Program-made: the position numbers and the translations under genes | In this document: positions 1 through 8,607 of the stretch, piece by piece | Numbering within the stretch: the stretch's first letter is position 1 | Layout of the letters: every line of letters begins with the position of its first letter | Assembly (NCBI GenBank): GCA_019912665.1 | Contig: JAIOIE010000021.1 | Span: 199,679-263,678 of the forward strand | Direction: 5' to 3' | Source of the DNA: Deltaproteobacteria bacterium | Lineage (GTDB): Bacteria > Desulfobacterota > GWC2-55-46 | Length of the DNA: 64,000 nucleotides | The notes under the pieces: generated by a model | Told to the model about the DNA's origin: nothing | What the model saw: the letters and a program-made list of their open reading frames with translations, nothing else | Database searches by the model: none

Positions 1-412
1 AGAAAAAGACTATCTCGCCTCTTAACTGCGGCATTGCGAGCGCGAGCGCCCTGGCCTTACCGCCCCTCGGGAAATCAAGAAGGCGCACCCTGCCGTCCTT
101 CGCTGAAAAAGACCTCACGATATCGGCAGTGCCGTCGGCTGAGCCGTCAGAGGCAACGACCACCTCGAGGAGCCCCTTGGGGTAGTCGAGGCTGAGCGTG
201 TTCCTTATCTTCTCCCCTATGTTCTTCTCTTCATTGTATGCCGCCACGAGGACCGACACTGAGGGAAGTGGCGCGCCCTCCGAGGCTTCCTTTCTTTCCT
301 CTCCGAAAGCGCGGCTCAGAAAAAAAAGGATGAGCGGGTAACCGATATAGGCATAGAAGAGGGCCGCGGCCCCGGCCCAGAAAATGACTTCAAGCGTAAG
401 CTGCCATTCCAT
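1..412 (-). CDS. Family 2 glycosyltransferase, membrane-anchored (partial)
   Basis: The first 137 codons of a GT2 enzyme that is cut by the left edge of the window. A membrane helix at about residues 8-32 is followed by the start of a GT-A fold: VSVLVAAYNEEKNIGEK (52-68), then VVASDGSADGT (85-95), which carries the sugar-nucleotide-binding Asp, and RGGKARAL (116-123). This N-terminal helix plus GT-A layout is usual for processive or polyprenol-linked glycosyltransferases of surface glycan loci. The start is an ATG at 412, 53 bases after the stop of the radical SAM gene upstream, so it is the last gene of the long minus-strand run visible here. The acceptor and donor cannot be told. The catalytic C-terminal half lies outside the window. 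Confidence 0.85.
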   Translation of the reverse strand, partial: MEWQLTLEVIFWAGAAALFYAYIGYPLILFFLSRAFGEERKEASEGAPLPSVSVLVAAYNEEKNIGEKIRNTLSLDYPKGLLEVVVASDGSADGTADIVRSFSAKDGRVRLLDFPRGGKARALALAMPQLRGEIVFF

Positions 413-465
413 ACGTCTTTATGAACCTTTCTGTTCGGAATGCCTCCGATGCACCCTTGTATTGC

Positions 466-1926
466 TCAGCAGGCCGCGCCTCTGCGAGACCCGCCCAAAA
501 GATGCCTTGCAAAGGTCTTGGCTGACCGGAGCGTCTTTACAAGCTCGCGGCGGTCCCCCATGCCCTGCCTGAGCTTGTACGCGATATATCTCGGGTCGAG
601 GTAATAGCTCCGCCGGGCATGGTCGCAAAAACTCACGAGATCTTCGGCTGAGAGCTCCGGCGTGCTCACGACACAGTCGTGGAGCCCGTCTTCCGTAAGC
701 CATCTTCTAAAGTCCCTCGTCTTGAGAAAGCCGTTCTCGTCGGCCCACTTGTAGGACTCTGTCCCCGGATATACCATCAAAGGGAAGAACTGGCAGGTGT
801 CTGCGCGCATCTCCTTTGCGAAGGCGAGGGATTTTTTTAGGCTCTCTTTCGTCTCCCCCATGTTCCCGGCCATAAAGCAGGCGTGCACCATTAGCCCTGC
901 CCTCTTCGCGTCACTGACGAACCGCCTCATCTGCTCTACCGTTACGCCTTTTTTGATGTTCCTCAATATCCGGTCGTCCGCGCTCTCGAAACCGGCCACT
1001 ATCAGCCTGCAACCGGCCCTTTTCATGAGGCGCATGGTCTCGTAATCGAGGTTGGGGCGGCACTCGGCTGTCCAGGGCAGCTCTATCCCCTTTTTTATCA
1101 TGAGCTCGGAAAACTCCGCCGTGTGCCTCCGGTCCGAGGTGAAGGTATCGTCGTCTATGAGCACCTCCCTGGCCTGGGGGAGCTCCCTTTCTATGTACTC
1201 GAACTCGGAGACAATGCTTTCAGGGCTTCTCTGGCGCTGCCTCCTTCCGAAGGCCTGCTGCGGGTAGACGCAGTAGGTGCACCTGGCGTTGCACCCCCTG
1301 CTTGTAAAAATTGAGACGACAGGGTATCGGCAATGGGCATAGAAGTAGTCCTCTATCCTCAGGTGCTTCTTATAGACCCTCGACACGAACGGGAGCGCAT
1401 CGAGGTCGTCGAGAAAAGGCCTGTCCGGGCTAGACCTTATGGAGCCCCCCTCCCTCAGGGTCAGGCCGGCGATTTCGGAGACATGCCCTCTTTCGATGCC
1501 TTTAAGGAGATCCGAGAGCGTAAGGTCGTACTCAAGGCGGGCTACCGCGTCTATCCTCGGATCGAGATTTAGAGTCTCCTCCGGAATCGCCGATGCGTGC
1601 GTGCCCGTAAGGACCGTAAACGCGCCCCCTGTCCTTTCCTTCAATTCAGCCGCGACCTCTACGTCGTTATAGATGCTCGGGGTCGAGGTATAGACGACCG
1701 TCAAATCCGGCCTGAACCCGGCGGCGGCACGGAAGCAGTCCTCCCTTTCGAGCCCGCTTGCGGGCGCGTCGATGAGCATGACCTCGTGACCTTCTTTCTC
1801 AAGAAGCCCGGCCGCATAGGCGTGCCAGATGGGGTAGTAGATCGTCCCGCTCTTGGTGACCGCAGGGCTTCTTGAAAAACGCGAGAACCTCGGGAGGAAA
1901 GGGGGATTAAGGAGGAGCGCCCTCAT
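466..1926 (-). CDS. Radical SAM protein with cobalamin-binding-like N-terminal domain
   Basis: A 486-residue protein of the B12-binding/radical SAM family. The N-terminal part (about 1-170) has the alternating strand-helix pattern of a cobalamin-binding Rossmann domain, beginning RALLLNPPF, but I do not see a DxHxxG lower-ligand motif. The cluster motif CNARCTYC gives Cys 212, 216 and 219 for the [4Fe-4S] centre that cleaves S-adenosylmethionine. The segment GFESADDRILRNIKKG downstream is typical of the TIM-barrel half. Family members perform methyl transfers or ring and skeleton rearrangements; the substrate here is unknown but is probably a sugar, lipid carrier or glycan intermediate given the locus. 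It overlaps the next radical SAM gene upstream by 4 bases (ATGA), so the two are translationally coupled. Confidence 0.85.
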   Translation of the reverse strand: MRALLLNPPFLPRFSRFSRSPAVTKSGTIYYPIWHAYAAGLLEKEGHEVMLIDAPASGLEREDCFRAAAGFRPDLTVVYTSTPSIYNDVEVAAELKERTGGAFTVLTGTHASAIPEETLNLDPRIDAVARLEYDLTLSDLLKGIERGHVSEIAGLTLREGGSIRSSPDRPFLDDLDALPFVSRVYKKHLRIEDYFYAHCRYPVVSIFTSRGCNARCTYCVYPQQAFGRRQRQRSPESIVSEFEYIERELPQAREVLIDDDTFTSDRRHTAEFSELMIKKGIELPWTAECRPNLDYETMRLMKRAGCRLIVAGFESADDRILRNIKKGVTVEQMRRFVSDAKRAGLMVHACFMAGNMGETKESLKKSLAFAKEMRADTCQFFPLMVYPGTESYKWADENGFLKTRDFRRWLTEDGLHDCVVSTPELSAEDLVSFCDHARRSYYLDPRYIAYKLRQGMGDRRELVKTLRSAKTFARHLLGGSRRGAAC

Positions 1927-3395
1927 GTCCTTGCCTCCCCGGTTCCTGTTCCTGACCCGGTCCCGGCGTTTCTGTACCGCACCCTGTCAGAGACCCTTCT
2001 TACGAGGTTATTGTTGAAAAAGAGCTTCTGAAAAAAAATGGTTGAGGCGAGCCAGCCCATTGGACGCTTGAGCCTCCCGTATCTGGAAAAGACGCGCTCG
2101 ATGCCCTCCCTCTGTATTTCAAGCGTCGTCTCCCTGAGCCTCCTCGCCAGATATTCCCTTTCGTCCGCTCCGAGCTCCTTTGTCGTAAAAAAGGGCTTTC
2201 CGGTATCCTTCGAAAACCGGAGGTTCTTGTCCATGCTGTCAAGAAGTTCCATCGGCTCTCCTGTCCATGCCCGGTTCTCCTCGACCCAATCCCAGAGCTG
2301 CGTGCCCGGAAACGGTATGAGGTTATAGAAGTCCGCCTTGAGGACCGGGTATTTTTTGGCTATCTTTATGGAGTCCTCTATGTCGTTCATCGTCTCGCCC
2401 GGAACGCCGTAGACGAAAAAGAGCGAGACCTCGAAACCGAGCTCGCACGAGAGCCTTATTGCATTCTCGATCTCGGCTATGGTCTCGCCCTTTTTAAGCG
2501 CCGCGAGGACCTTGTCGTTGCCGGCCTCCACCCCTATGCCGAAGCTCCTGAAGCCGACCTCCCTCATCCTGAGGAGCATCTCCCGGTTCAGACGGTCGGC
2601 CCTGAGCCCGTTCGAAGCCCTCAAGATCAGCCCCTTGAGGCCACGCTTTTTTATCTCGTCGCAAAGCGAAAATACCCTCTCAGGGTAGAAGGTCAGGTTG
2701 TCGTCGAGGAAATTGAATATCCTCCTCCCCCTCGAGTACCAGTATTCGAGCTCGTCCCCTATCTTCTCGATCGAGCGGACCCTGACCTTTCTCCCGAGCG
2801 TAAGGCCCACCGAGCAGAAGGTGCAGGGATACGGGCACCCCCTCGAGGTTATGACCCCTATCTCGTTCGCATACTTCTTCAATTCAAACTTCCCGTAGCG
2901 CGGCCAGTTGATGGAATCGAGGTCGTCCGGCCTCGCCATAGGGGCTCCGCACACAGGCTCGCCCCTGTCCCTGAAAACGAGACCGGGGATGCTGCCGTAC
3001 TCCTCGCCCTTGCAGAACTTGACGAACGAATCCTCCGCCTCTCCGGTAAAGGCGAGGTCCACATGACGGCACTCTTCGAGTATTTTCTTCCCCATGATCG
3101 TCACGTGTGGCCCGCCCGCGGCAGTTATCACCCATGGATATCGATCCTTTACGGCTTTGAGGAGGCCGAAGAACTTCTTGTGTCCCACGGTGTAGACGGT
3201 TACGCCGACTGAGGCGTATCCTCCCCGCCCTATCATATCGAGGACCTTTTTTTCCGAATGCCCGAGCTTCATATCGACCACGTCGTAATCTACTCCGGCG
3301 TCCTCAAGGGCCTGGGCGAGATAGCCGGTGCCAAGGGGCGGCCTGCTCGAGCCGAGCTCGTCAGAGTAGACGTTATAGACAAGGAGCGTTCTCAT
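1923..3395 (-). CDS. Radical SAM protein with cobalamin-binding-like N-terminal domain
   Basis: A 490-residue relative of the downstream radical SAM gene. The start RTLLVYNVYSDELGSSRPPL and the segment TAAGGPHVTIMG (91-102) fit a B12-binding-like Rossmann domain. CPYPCTFC places the cluster cysteines at 187, 191 and 194, followed by VRVRSIEKIGDELEYW, as in family members. The C-terminal segment GVPGETMNDIEDSIKIAKK is the usual end of the radical SAM barrel. It overlaps the GT9 gene upstream by 23 bases. Two adjacent but divergent radical SAM/B12-type enzymes suggest successive steps on one substrate. The reaction cannot be assigned from sequence. Confidence 0.85.
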   Translation of the reverse strand: MRTLLVYNVYSDELGSSRPPLGTGYLAQALEDAGVDYDVVDMKLGHSEKKVLDMIGRGGYASVGVTVYTVGHKKFFGLLKAVKDRYPWVITAAGGPHVTIMGKKILEECRHVDLAFTGEAEDSFVKFCKGEEYGSIPGLVFRDRGEPVCGAPMARPDDLDSINWPRYGKFELKKYANEIGVITSRGCPYPCTFCSVGLTLGRKVRVRSIEKIGDELEYWYSRGRRIFNFLDDNLTFYPERVFSLCDEIKKRGLKGLILRASNGLRADRLNREMLLRMREVGFRSFGIGVEAGNDKVLAALKKGETIAEIENAIRLSCELGFEVSLFFVYGVPGETMNDIEDSIKIAKKYPVLKADFYNLIPFPGTQLWDWVEENRAWTGEPMELLDSMDKNLRFSKDTGKPFFTTKELGADEREYLARRLRETTLEIQREGIERVFSRYGRLKRPMGWLASTIFFQKLFFNNNLVRRVSDRVRYRNAGTGSGTGTGEART

Positions 3396-4563
3396 GCGTT
3401 CCCCCCTTTTCTGCCGGTTGCGCTTTCTGCAGCAATGAAACCGCTGCCCTGAAGACCTCGCCGGGCGTTATTGCCAGGACGCATTCCCCGGCCCCGCCGT
3501 CATTCCGGATGCACGAGAACTGCCAGCACGGAGAGCAGAATGGGGCCTTATAGACCACCCGTGTATTACCGGTTCCGCGCGGCCCGAAAACCATTGGTGA
3601 CTGCGGGCCCATCAGGGCCACCACGGATATTCCCGAGGAGGCGGCGATGTGCATGGGGCCGCTGTCGAACCCGATGAATAGCGCGCCATTGGAGAGGACC
3701 CTTTTAAGCTCGGGAAGCCCCACCCTGCCGGAGAGGTCCTCTATCCGTTCCGCGTAAGACAAAAGGCGCTTGTCGCCGAGTATGGCCCCGGCGTCCTTGC
3801 GGTCGGCTTCTGAGCCTAAAAGGCATATCTTCAGGGCCCTGTCAGACTCAAGGAGCATCCTGCAGAGCTCCGCGAAACGCTCCTCAGGCCACCTCCTCAG
3901 TCTATTGCCTGAGCCAATATGGATATAGATCCTTTTGTCGGAATGCCGCACATCCTGGAGCCGCTCTTGAGCGCGCATCCGCGCGCCGGGGAAGAGCTCC
4001 TTAAGGAGGCGTTCCAGGCATTCCGTAAAATGCGGATATTCTTTCCCGGCCGGCCTTTTGGATATGAGCGCGAAACAAGCGCGGCGTAGCGGGATAGGAT
4101 ACTTGGCTACGCTCACGAACCGGACCCCCTTGCGGATGAGCCAGAAGAGCACCTTCAAATCGCCCCTCAGCCATACGGCGCAATCGAACTTATGCTCATC
4201 GAGCAAGGCTGCGGGGAAGCCCGACGGCCTTCCCCTCGTGTATTTCCTCGCCCCGTAAAGGACCATCTCGTCTGCCGCGCCGCCCGCCTTGCAAAGCTCG
4301 TAATTTACCGGGTCGATAAGGGCGGTTATCCTCACAACCTTCCCCGGAAAGCTTTTCAGGGCCTTAAGGAAAGGCTCGCTCAAGGCATAGTCCCCTATCT
4401 GGCCGAGCTGGATGAAAAGGATCTTCGCCTCGGAAGCATCGAGCCTCACCGGAAAGGCCTTTTCATGCAAGGCATGCGCCCTGGCCTGCAGCTCCGACAC
4501 GCCCGAAAGGATGAACGTCCTTGCGAAAAAGCCGGGCCTTCCCAATATATGCGTCAGCGTCAT
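3373..4563 (-). CDS. Glycosyltransferase family 9 (heptosyltransferase-like)
   Basis: A 396-residue GT-B enzyme of family 9, the family of ADP-heptose:LPS heptosyltransferases. ILFIQLGQIGDYALSEPFLKAL near the N-terminus is the acceptor-side signature. The C-terminal donor domain has IYIHIGSGNRLRRWPEERF and LFIGFDSGPMHIAASSG, with the conserved D-S-G-P-M-H loop. I take the ATG at 4563 as the start because it overlaps the stop of the upstream gene as ATGA; an in-frame GTG or ATG farther upstream would run through that gene in another frame. The enzyme probably adds a heptose or other sugar to a lipid A core or glycan primer in the cytoplasm. Cys-rich CSPCWQFSCIRNDG near the C-terminus is also common in this family. 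Confidence 0.88.
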   Translation of the reverse strand: MTLTHILGRPGFFARTFILSGVSELQARAHALHEKAFPVRLDASEAKILFIQLGQIGDYALSEPFLKALKSFPGKVVRITALIDPVNYELCKAGGAADEMVLYGARKYTRGRPSGFPAALLDEHKFDCAVWLRGDLKVLFWLIRKGVRFVSVAKYPIPLRRACFALISKRPAGKEYPHFTECLERLLKELFPGARMRAQERLQDVRHSDKRIYIHIGSGNRLRRWPEERFAELCRMLLESDRALKICLLGSEADRKDAGAILGDKRLLSYAERIEDLSGRVGLPELKRVLSNGALFIGFDSGPMHIAASSGISVVALMGPQSPMVFGPRGTGNTRVVYKAPFCSPCWQFSCIRNDGGAGECVLAITPGEVFRAAVSLLQKAQPAEKGGTHENAPCL

Positions 4564-5186
4564 ATGTATCCCTTTACGGCGTAGATGAAGAGCTTCACAT
4601 ACTCGCCGAACACGGCCGCAACCAGCCCCTCTTCCCTCCACCATCCGGCAAGGCCCTCGTCAAAGCCCCTTGCGGGAGAGAAGCTCACTTCAACGCCGCT
4701 ACCCTGAAAGGCATTCCTGAAGACGAGGGATACCCTCCTCATGTGGTAAGGGGAGCTGACGACCACTATGGACTTTATTCCCTTTCTTTCAACGAATGAG
4801 CGGACCGCCGCTGCCTCCTCGTAAGTGCTCGTGCCCTGCTCTATGACCTCTACAGAACTTTCCGGCACTCCATTTTCAAGAAGCCAGTTCCTTGAAATGG
4901 AAGCAAGCGAGCCGCCTTCCCTGTAATAGATGAGCCCTGCCTCAAGCCCTCCTCCTGTGACGACGACCATCGCCGCCTTCCCTGCCATGTAGAGCCCTTG
5001 GCAGTGCTCGACCCTTTCGACCTCTGCCCCGGAAAGGCAGATAACGGCATCGGCCCGCGTCCCGTCATATGTCTCGATGTAAAGGAGCTTTGCGGGATAA
5101 TCGAAGACCCTGTCAGGGTTGAGCGCGGTATGGATGAGTATGGCAGCGGCCAGGGCCAGCAACAGAGCCGTAAGGCCATTTCTCAT
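4560..5186 (-). CDS. DUF218 / YdcF-ElyC-SanA family membrane-anchored protein
   Basis: A 208-residue protein of the DUF218 family. One N-terminal membrane helix (about residues 5-20, LTALLLALAAAILIHTA) is followed by the DUF218 Rossmann-like domain: ADAVICLSGAEVERVEH, MVVVTGGGLEAG, GVPESSVEVIEQGTSTYEEA and SIVVVSSPYHMRRVSLVF. Characterised relatives (SanA, ElyC) affect envelope integrity and lipid-carrier-linked steps, but the chemistry is not settled. The ATG at 5186 overlaps the stop of the polymerase gene as ATGA. Its place between polymerase and GT9 suggests a role in handling lipid-linked or periplasmic glycan; that role is inferred. Confidence 0.8.
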   Translation of the reverse strand: MRNGLTALLLALAAAILIHTALNPDRVFDYPAKLLYIETYDGTRADAVICLSGAEVERVEHCQGLYMAGKAAMVVVTGGGLEAGLIYYREGGSLASISRNWLLENGVPESSVEVIEQGTSTYEEAAAVRSFVERKGIKSIVVVSSPYHMRRVSLVFRNAFQGSGVEVSFSPARGFDEGLAGWWREEGLVAAVFGEYVKLFIYAVKGYI

Positions 5187-6535
5187 GCACCCCCCTCTAA
5201 GCGCCCACGGCCGAAAACCCTTCCGCCCGCCACGTACATCGCCGCGAGGAAGTTTAGGAACCCTACATATATGTAGTCGGGGGAGGTGTTGATAGCGACC
5301 GCGCCTGCGATAAGCGCGCCGCCTATCCCGAACTTCACGATCCTCTCGTGCTCCGGATTTGTAATCCGCTTGCCTGAGCGATAGACCAGGTAGTAGACGT
5401 AAAAGAGCAGGAGAAGCCCAACCGCCCCGGTCTCGGCCATCCATTGTATATAGGTATTCATTGGCGGGAAGCGGGACGCGAGGAAGAGCTCCGAAAAGAG
5501 CGCCGGGTTGAGGAGCGGCTTTATTGCTATGTCCATCAAGTACTCCGGCGTGAAAAATACGCTTTGCCCTATGCCGACGCCGGTGTATACGTTGTCCATG
5601 AAAATCGAGAGTCCCGCTATCCACGAATAGGTCCTTACGTTCAATTGGCTAAGCTCGCCGAACGCCTTCCTCATTACCGAATCGTATATCTCGGCGTGAA
5701 AGAGGGCGCCCGTTACGGCTATGCAGATGATAAGCGCCAGAAGGCCCCTCTTACCCAGGTGCCTGTGCCCCGCCAGGGCAAAGGCGAGGAGCGCGGAGAT
5801 TATCCACGCGGCTGAGAGCGTGGAGAGAAGCGCTAATGTGGCGACAATGCACATGGTCTTTATCAGCCATTCCGGGAACCAGAGCCCCGGGTGCTTTTTG
5901 AGCGCGAAGGCTACAGTAAGGAAATAACCGCTCGCCAGGACCCCCGCGAGTATGCTCGATTCCCCCAGGTGCCCCCCCGTCCGGAACGCGCTCTCAACGC
6001 TTGCCGGCCTTATCTCGCCGACCTCGACCCCCCAGACCGCGAGCAGGGCGAACTGGGCGAGCACGAGTGTAGAAACGATAAAATAGAAAAGGAGATACCA
6101 ATTGATCGCCTTGAAGAACCTCCTTTCGGTATTGACGGCCTCGATGATAAAGTTCATGGCGAATGCCGCAAGGAGAAGCCTTGCGAGGAACGACGCTCCA
6201 CGGAGGTCAGGGCTCGACAGCCCCCCGGCCCATGAATAGGCGTAGGCCTCGGGGGGGATGGCCTTTGACGGGTCGATCCTGCTAACGAGCAACGAAAAGA
6301 GAGCCCACGCGAGGAGCGCAAGCATCCCCTTCTGCACCGGGTGCGCGGCAAAGACGAACCTGGCCTTGAGTAGACCCCCCAGGATAAAGGCCGCCAACAT
6401 GGCTATTGCGACCATCGCGGAGGACGAGACCTTGGCTATCTTGAACGAAGAGACGAGAAAGGCTGAGGCTATGAAGAGGATTATCAGGGTGAAGTTCGTA
6501 CCGTCAGCTTCCCTCCTTATGACGGTTTTCCGCAT
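5183..6535 (-). CDS. O-antigen polymerase/ligase-like membrane protein (Wzy-type)
   Basis: A polytopic protein of about 450 residues with roughly ten to twelve hydrophobic helices and the Wzy_C-type core. The large loop with NVRTYSWIAGLSIFMDNVYTGVG, followed by GIGQSVFF, matches the conserved region of Wzy polymerases and WaaL ligases. Such proteins join lipid-linked repeat units, or attach finished glycan to lipid A core, at the periplasmic face. A flippase is encoded at 25219-26757, so a Wzx/Wzy pathway is complete; polymerase is my preferred call, but ligase cannot be excluded. The start chosen is the ATG at 6535, which overlaps the glycosyltransferase gene by 32 bases. An in-frame start 96 bases farther up would lengthen that overlap without adding a helix. 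Confidence 0.8.
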   Translation of the reverse strand: MRKTVIRREADGTNFTLIILFIASAFLVSSFKIAKVSSSAMVAIAMLAAFILGGLLKARFVFAAHPVQKGMLALLAWALFSLLVSRIDPSKAIPPEAYAYSWAGGLSSPDLRGASFLARLLLAAFAMNFIIEAVNTERRFFKAINWYLLFYFIVSTLVLAQFALLAVWGVEVGEIRPASVESAFRTGGHLGESSILAGVLASGYFLTVAFALKKHPGLWFPEWLIKTMCIVATLALLSTLSAAWIISALLAFALAGHRHLGKRGLLALIICIAVTGALFHAEIYDSVMRKAFGELSQLNVRTYSWIAGLSIFMDNVYTGVGIGQSVFFTPEYLMDIAIKPLLNPALFSELFLASRFPPMNTYIQWMAETGAVGLLLLFYVYYLVYRSGKRITNPEHERIVKFGIGGALIAGAVAINTSPDYIYVGFLNFLAAMYVAGGRVFGRGRLEGGA

Positions 6536-7586
6536 CGGCTTTACTGAGCACCCTTCTATAGAAATCGAATAGGCGGGAGGTGACCCGGCCCCTCGAATGT
6601 TCTTCGAGATCGTAGTCGAAAGTTGCATCACCGCTGTAACATTCCACTTCGGAAAGGACCCTCTTTATCTCTCTTGGAGATAGGTCCTTTAACACGAACC
6701 TCTCCGGCAGTGAGGACGCTATCGATTCCACCGCCTCATGGCAGACGACCACCCGTCCGCAGTACATGGCTTCGAGGCATACCCTCGGCATGCCTTCTGA
6801 CCTCGAAGGCAGCACAACTGCCTTGCATTCGAGCATCCGATCAAGGACTTCATCTGGAGCCGCGCTCCCTTTGTAATTTACGCCCTGTACCGAGGCCATG
6901 GCAGCCTCGAACTCTGTCCCCATCATGTTTTGTCCCCAGATGTGAAGTTCGAGCGGGTCGTCCGATCCGTCCCTGTATTCTTTGTAGCCATCGACCAGTT
7001 CCCTTATGCCCTTGTTCCCGGCGATTGCTCCGAAATAGCCGACGCGGTGCTTTGCCTCTATGCTTTTCTTGAGCTCCGGGAAATCCATGGGCACGGGTAA
7101 GTATTCCTTGTTCCTTATCCAGCCGTAAAAGGTCATGAGGTCCTTCGAGCAGACCAGGAAATGATGCCCGAAACCGAAATTCCTATAGAACCTGTCCCTT
7201 ATGTCTATGACTGTTTTGGCACGTGAAAGGAGGAGCGCGAGCCAGACGAGCCGCCCTATGTACCTCGCGTAAACGTACCTCGCGTGTATGTGCACTACGT
7301 CGCTTCCCGAAAAAAGGATATAGCCCATGATGATGAAGTAATTTAATGCCTGCTTAAGGAACCTTTTTTCCGCGGCCCCGGCGGAATCGTACCTGTAGAG
7401 CTTGTCACGCACCTTCACCGGTTCTCCATAGCGTGTTTCGCAGCCTTGCTCGGTAAGGACGGTGACGCTTCCGATATTCCGGTCACGGCTCTCGACAAGG
7501 CCCCTGAGGATATTGCCGTAGCACACAGCCGCTCCGCCCGGATAGGGCGGGAGTATCGAAACGATGTAAAGAACCCTAAGCCCCAT
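6504..7586 (-). CDS. Glycosyltransferase family 4-like
   Basis: A 360-residue GT-B glycosyltransferase. The N-terminal domain begins GLRVLYIVSILPPYPGGAAV, whose PPYPGGA loop is typical of GT4 enzymes. The C-terminal donor domain has YFGAIAGNKGIRELVDGYK, LELHIWGQ and the E-x7-E-type signature in VLPSRSEGMPRVCLEAMYCG, where the Glu residues contact the nucleotide sugar. It should add one sugar to the lipid-linked repeat unit in the cytoplasm. The ATG at 7586 overlaps the deacetylase gene by 11 bases. An in-frame start 42 bases upstream adds residues of low complexity and is less likely. Confidence 0.85.
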   Translation of the reverse strand: MGLRVLYIVSILPPYPGGAAVCYGNILRGLVESRDRNIGSVTVLTEQGCETRYGEPVKVRDKLYRYDSAGAAEKRFLKQALNYFIIMGYILFSGSDVVHIHARYVYARYIGRLVWLALLLSRAKTVIDIRDRFYRNFGFGHHFLVCSKDLMTFYGWIRNKEYLPVPMDFPELKKSIEAKHRVGYFGAIAGNKGIRELVDGYKEYRDGSDDPLELHIWGQNMMGTEFEAAMASVQGVNYKGSAAPDEVLDRMLECKAVVLPSRSEGMPRVCLEAMYCGRVVVCHEAVESIASSLPERFVLKDLSPREIKRVLSEVECYSGDATFDYDLEEHSRGRVTSRLFDFYRRVLSKADAENRHKEGS

Positions 7587-8607
7587 CGGCCCTGAGCCCC
7601 GCGAATCGCGCCGTTCCTCCCAGCCCACATAAAAAAGCGTAGGCCTGGTTTATGCCCCTTTTTATGTCCCCGGTCCTGAGGTTTGTCTCGAAATCAGCGG
7701 GCCTATTCCCCGAGAACTTTATCCTTCTTAAGCGCATGGGGTCGTCACCTTCCCTGTTAAAGCCGCTTTGAGAAGTGACCGCGGCCAGGAAGCCCGCCTT
7801 TTTTGCCGCGCTTACGACGGCAGATGAAATGTCCCTATTCTCACCGAATGGATAAGAGAAGAACCTGACCTTCACGCCAAGTTCGTCCTCCAATCTGCGC
7901 TTACCTTCCGGTATCTCGCTGAGGCCGCCCATCGAAAGAGCCGGATGGGTGACCGTGTGCCCGCCGACCTCGACATAGCCGCTCCTTGCCGCCTTCCTGA
8001 GCCCTTCCCAATCCGCGAACCCGTTCGCCTCAGGCCTTTTGTAGCCGGCGGGCCTGAAGCCTGCCATCATGACCTGCGGGTCAATCCCGGAATACTTAAG
8101 CTTAATCGACGCTCTTTCTATGAATTCCATCCGCTCTTTCTGGCATGGGCCGTACCTTACGCAGTCAAGGAAAAGGCTTCGGCCAGCCCCGGCGATTTCA
8201 TGGAGCTCGTCCCACCAGGGCAAGCGCGAACGGTCGTCGATAAAGGACGTTGATACGAAAAACATAACAGGCACTGAAAGCCTTCTAAAGAGCGGGAGCC
8301 CGAACCTCAGGACATCCTCATAGCCGTCGTCGAATGTGACGGCTATATAGAGCCTGTCCGGTCTCCTCCGGCCCCGGACCATTGACACCATGTCCGAAAG
8401 CGGGACGATTTTCCCGATTTCCGCCGCAAGCCACATCTGTCTCTCGAACTCCCCGGTGCTTATTGATAGCCCCGAGGGGCAAGGGTCTTTGTCATGGAGC
8501 CTGTGATAGAGGAGAATGGCGTATCCCTTGGGCACGCTTCGCACCCTGCTCAATATCGAGAGCCCTCCGGAGATCATCCTGTTGACGTTTGAAGCCGCCA
8601 TTATCAT
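7576..8607 (-). CDS. Polysaccharide deacetylase (NodB homology domain)
   Basis: A 343-residue carbohydrate esterase family 4-like protein. Motif 1 is TFDDGYEDVL (catalytic/metal Asp 93-94), motif 2 is HTVTHP with the metal His pair at 217 and 221, and motif 3 appears as FFSYPFGENRD. These are the residues that bind the divalent metal used to remove N-acetyl groups from amino sugars. An opening segment GYAILLYHRLHD is common in members tied to surface glycans. There is no clear signal peptide, so it may act on a cytoplasmic lipid-linked intermediate or as a peripheral protein. The ATG at 8607 overlaps the upstream gene as ATGA. Confidence 0.87.
   Translation of the reverse strand: MIMAASNVNRMISGGLSILSRVRSVPKGYAILLYHRLHDKDPCPSGLSISTGEFERQMWLAAEIGKIVPLSDMVSMVRGRRRPDRLYIAVTFDDGYEDVLRFGLPLFRRLSVPVMFFVSTSFIDDRSRLPWWDELHEIAGAGRSLFLDCVRYGPCQKERMEFIERASIKLKYSGIDPQVMMAGFRPAGYKRPEANGFADWEGLRKAARSGYVEVGGHTVTHPALSMGGLSEIPEGKRRLEDELGVKVRFFSYPFGENRDISSAVVSAAKKAGFLAAVTSQSGFNREGDDPMRLRRIKFSGNRPADFETNLRTGDIKRGINQAYAFLCGLGGTARFAGLRADGA

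Noticed and set aside
5187-5624. N-terminal extension of the DUF218 gene
   Set aside because: The extension runs through the polymerase gene in another frame. The ATG at 5186 with a 4-base overlap, followed by a membrane helix, fits the family.
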